A stretch of 64,000 nucleotides of DNA from Methyloversatilis sp. XJ19-49 (lineage in GTDB: Bacteria; Pseudomonadota; Gammaproteobacteria; Burkholderiales; Rhodocyclaceae), in contig NZ_JANINI010000010.1 of the NCBI RefSeq assembly GCF_024580145.1, positions 3,275-67,274 on the forward strand. Reading direction: 5' to 3'. Position 1 is the stretch's first letter; every line of letters begins with the position of its first letter. Below the pieces are notes generated by a model that saw nothing but the letters and a program-made list of their open reading frames with translations, was not told the origin of the DNA and did no database searches. Below are positions 62,023 through 64,000 of the stretch, piece by piece. A program made the translations under genes and the position numbers.

Positions 62023-64000
62023 ATGAAAGCTGACCTGATGTTTGCCGCGCGCATGGCGCTGCGCGATTTCCGAGCCGGCGAGCTGCGCATCCTGCTGGTG
62101 GCGCTGCTGCTCGCGGTGGCCGCACTGACCTCGGTGTCCTTCTTCACGGATCGCGTTTCGCGTTCGGTGGTCAGCGAAGCCAACCAGCTGCTCGGCGGCG
62201 ATCTGCTGGTCGCCTCGCGCGACCCGGTGCCGGACGCCTATGCCGACGAGGCGCGCTCGCGCGGTCTGCGCGCCGTCAATACGTGGAGCTTCACCAGCAT
62301 GGCGTCGAGCGCCGATGGCGCCCAGCTGGTCGGCGTCAAGGTGGTGTCCGACGGTTACCCGCTGCGCGGCAAGCTGCGCACTGCACCGGCGCTCAATGCG
62401 CCGGACGCGGAAACCCGTTCGCTGCCCGCACCGGGTACCGTGTGGCTGGACGAACGCGCGACCAGCGCGCTGGGCGTGCGCACCGGCGACACCCTGACGC
62501 TGGGCCAGCTCACGCTGAAGGTGGCAGCGGTGCTCACGTTCGAGTCCGACCGCGGCGCCAGTTTCTTCGCCATCGTACCGCGACTCATGCTCAACGCCGC
62601 CGACCTGCCGGCCAGCGGGCTGATCCAGCCGGGCAGCCGCATCAGTTACCGGCTGCATCTGGCGGGTGAAGATGCCGTCGTGCGCAGCTATGCGTCATGG
62701 CTCAAGCCGACGCTGACGGCGGGCGAAAAGATCGAAACTGTCGATGAAGCCCAGCCCGAGGTGCGCGGCGCGCTCGACCGGGCGCAGAAATTCCTGCGTC
62801 TGGCTGCCATGCTGGCGGTGGTGTTCGCCGCGGTGGCGGTCGGCCTGTCGGCGCGTCGATACATGCAGCGGCATCTGGATGGCTGTGCGGTGATGCGCTG
62901 CCTGGGCGCCACGCAGGCGCGCCTGACCCGGCTTTTCCTGATCGAATTCGCGCTGGTCGGCATCGTGGCCTGTGCTGCCGGGTGTGCGGTCGGTTACGTG
63001 ACCCAGTTCGGCGTCGAAGCGCTGCTGGCCGGGCTGTTTGTCACGAAGCTGCCGCAGCCGGGACCGCTGCCGCTGGTGTATGGCTTTGCAGTCGGCATGA
63101 CGCTGATGCTGGGCTTCGTCTGGCCGCAGCTGCTGCGCCTTCGTCGTGTATCGACGCTGCGCGTGCTGCGCCGTGAATGGGACGAAACCGACCGCATTTC
63201 ATGGGGTGCATACGGCTTCGGTCTGGCCTGCCTGTCGGCGTTGATCGTGCTGATGGCGGGTGATGTGACGCTGGGTCTGGTGGTGGTCGGCGGGTTCGTC
63301 ATCGCCTGCGGGATCTATGCCGCAGTCGCCTGGCTCGCGCTGGCCGCCGTCGCGCGACTGCGCGGCGGTACCGCCGGCGGCTGGCGCTATGGCCTGGCCA
63401 GCCTGACCCGACGCCGCGCTGCGTCGGTCATGCAGATCGCCGCGCTCGGGTTGGGGCTGACCGCAGTCCTGCTGCTGGTGATCGTGCGCGGCGACCTGCT
63501 CGATGCGTGGCACAACCGGCTGCCGGCCGATGCGCCGAACCGCTTCATCCTGAACATCCAGACCGATCAGCTGACCGCGGTGCGGGAGGAATTCGCGCGC
63601 GCCGGCCTGACACCGCCGGAACTTCTGCCGATGGCGCGCGCCCGTCTGGCCGCCATCAACGGCAAGCCGGCGTCGCCCGACAACTACGACTCGATGCGTG
63701 CGCAGCGCCTGGTCGAGCGCGAATTCAACCTGTCGTGGTCGGACAGCTTCCAGGTCGGCAACCGCATCGTCGATGGCGCCTGGCGGGCCGACCAGCCGGG
63801 TTTTTCGGTCGAAGCCGGGCTGGCGACGGACCTGGGGTTGCGCGTGGGCGACCGGCTGGCCTTCGACATCGCGGGCCAGCGCGTCGAATCGACGATACAC
63901 AGCCTGCGCGAGCTGGCCTGGGACTCGATGAACGTGAATTTCTTCGTCGTTGCCTCGCCCGGCGTGCTGGAGGACTTTCCGGCCAGTTACATCACATCCT
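62023..64000 (+). CDS. YbbP-like ABC transporter permease (3' end cut by window)
   Basis: A FtsX/MacB-type permease, open for 659 codons and running off the window. The N-terminal helix follows a basic start (MKADLMFAARMALRDFRAGELRILL), then a periplasmic domain (about 45-255), then helices near 265-290, 310-330, 345-370 and 395-425, and a second set near 470-490 with another extracytoplasmic domain. LGGDLLVASRDP, GATQARLTRLFLIEF and, near the end, SMNVNFFV match YbbP, the partner of the YbbA ATPase in an ABC system of unknown substrate. A YbbA-like gene is not visible in the window. ATG 62023 is preceded by AGAAAG. Confidence 0.9.
   Translation, partial: MKADLMFAARMALRDFRAGELRILLVALLLAVAALTSVSFFTDRVSRSVVSEANQLLGGDLLVASRDPVPDAYADEARSRGLRAVNTWSFTSMASSADGAQLVGVKVVSDGYPLRGKLRTAPALNAPDAETRSLPAPGTVWLDERATSALGVRTGDTLTLGQLTLKVAAVLTFESDRGASFFAIVPRLMLNAADLPASGLIQPGSRISYRLHLAGEDAVVRSYASWLKPTLTAGEKIETVDEAQPEVRGALDRAQKFLRLAAMLAVVFAAVAVGLSARRYMQRHLDGCAVMRCLGATQARLTRLFLIEFALVGIVACAAGCAVGYVTQFGVEALLAGLFVTKLPQPGPLPLVYGFAVGMTLMLGFVWPQLLRLRRVSTLRVLRREWDETDRISWGAYGFGLACLSALIVLMAGDVTLGLVVVGGFVIACGIYAAVAWLALAAVARLRGGTAGGWRYGLASLTRRRAASVMQIAALGLGLTAVLLLVIVRGDLLDAWHNRLPADAPNRFILNIQTDQLTAVREEFARAGLTPPELLPMARARLAAINGKPASPDNYDSMRAQRLVEREFNLSWSDSFQVGNRIVDGAWRADQPGFSVEAGLATDLGLRVGDRLAFDIAGQRVESTIHSLRELAWDSMNVNFFVVASPGVLEDFPASYITS

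Overview
The window is high-GC, almost fully coding bacterial chromosome with no rRNA, tRNA, CRISPR array or insertion sequence that I can see. Gene content (exosortase-B/Eps exopolysaccharide genes, an E. coli-length QueF, PabB-PabC fusion, DUF4936, DUF3301, YgfZ, a PilZ protein beside holB and tatD) suggests a betaproteobacterium of the Rhodocyclales/Nitrosomonadales type, perhaps close to Methyloversatilis. That placement is inference from gene families, not from a search.

Region 1 (1-31 kb) is an accessory stress and carbon-overflow region. It holds two BON proteins, acetate kinase, transaldolase and phosphoketolase, a Crp/Fnr-type regulator, a PRC-barrel protein, a ferritin-like protein, small membrane proteins (DUF1328, DUF883 type), a giant cyclic beta-1,2-glucan synthase coupled to a BrkB/YihY membrane protein, a KaiC-like/diguanylate cyclase operon, DUF4398 and OmpA lipoproteins, a PHB-depolymerase-type esterase, a ferric-reductase-like flavoprotein, a Cys-repeat periplasmic protein, an OsmB-like lipoprotein, CsbD and a degenerate receiver protein. 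Ten copies of one dyad motif (GTKCG-N4-CGMAC followed by AGAC) lie 89-175 nt upstream of genes here. All ten point the same way relative to the downstream gene. I read these as one regulon, possibly run by the Crp/Fnr-type protein encoded at 6933-7661. This is the main discovery candidate.

Region 2 (31-37.8 kb) is mostly housekeeping: quinone oxidoreductase, D-amino-acid dehydrogenase, fructose-1,6-bisphosphatase, a HI0933-type flavoprotein, a lytic transglycosylase and a VanZ-like protein. The last three form an overlapping minus-strand run with the polyprenyl glucose phosphotransferase.

Region 3 (37.7-50 kb) is a split exopolysaccharide locus. The initiating glycosyltransferase and the EpsL outer-membrane protein are divergent. 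After a housekeeping insert (apt, metallopeptidase, pabBC, DUF3301, MazG-like) comes epsD-epsE-epsF-epsG-xrtB. CTTGG direct repeats occur upstream of both epsL and epsD.

Region 4 (50-64 kb) is housekeeping and signalling: tadA, a YkuD protein, a GNAT protein, a two-component pair, NRDE/TANGO2, YgfZ, the mltG-tmk-holB-pilZ-tatD series, an ankyrin protein, queF, a UDG-superfamily protein and a YbbP-like permease cut by the window end.
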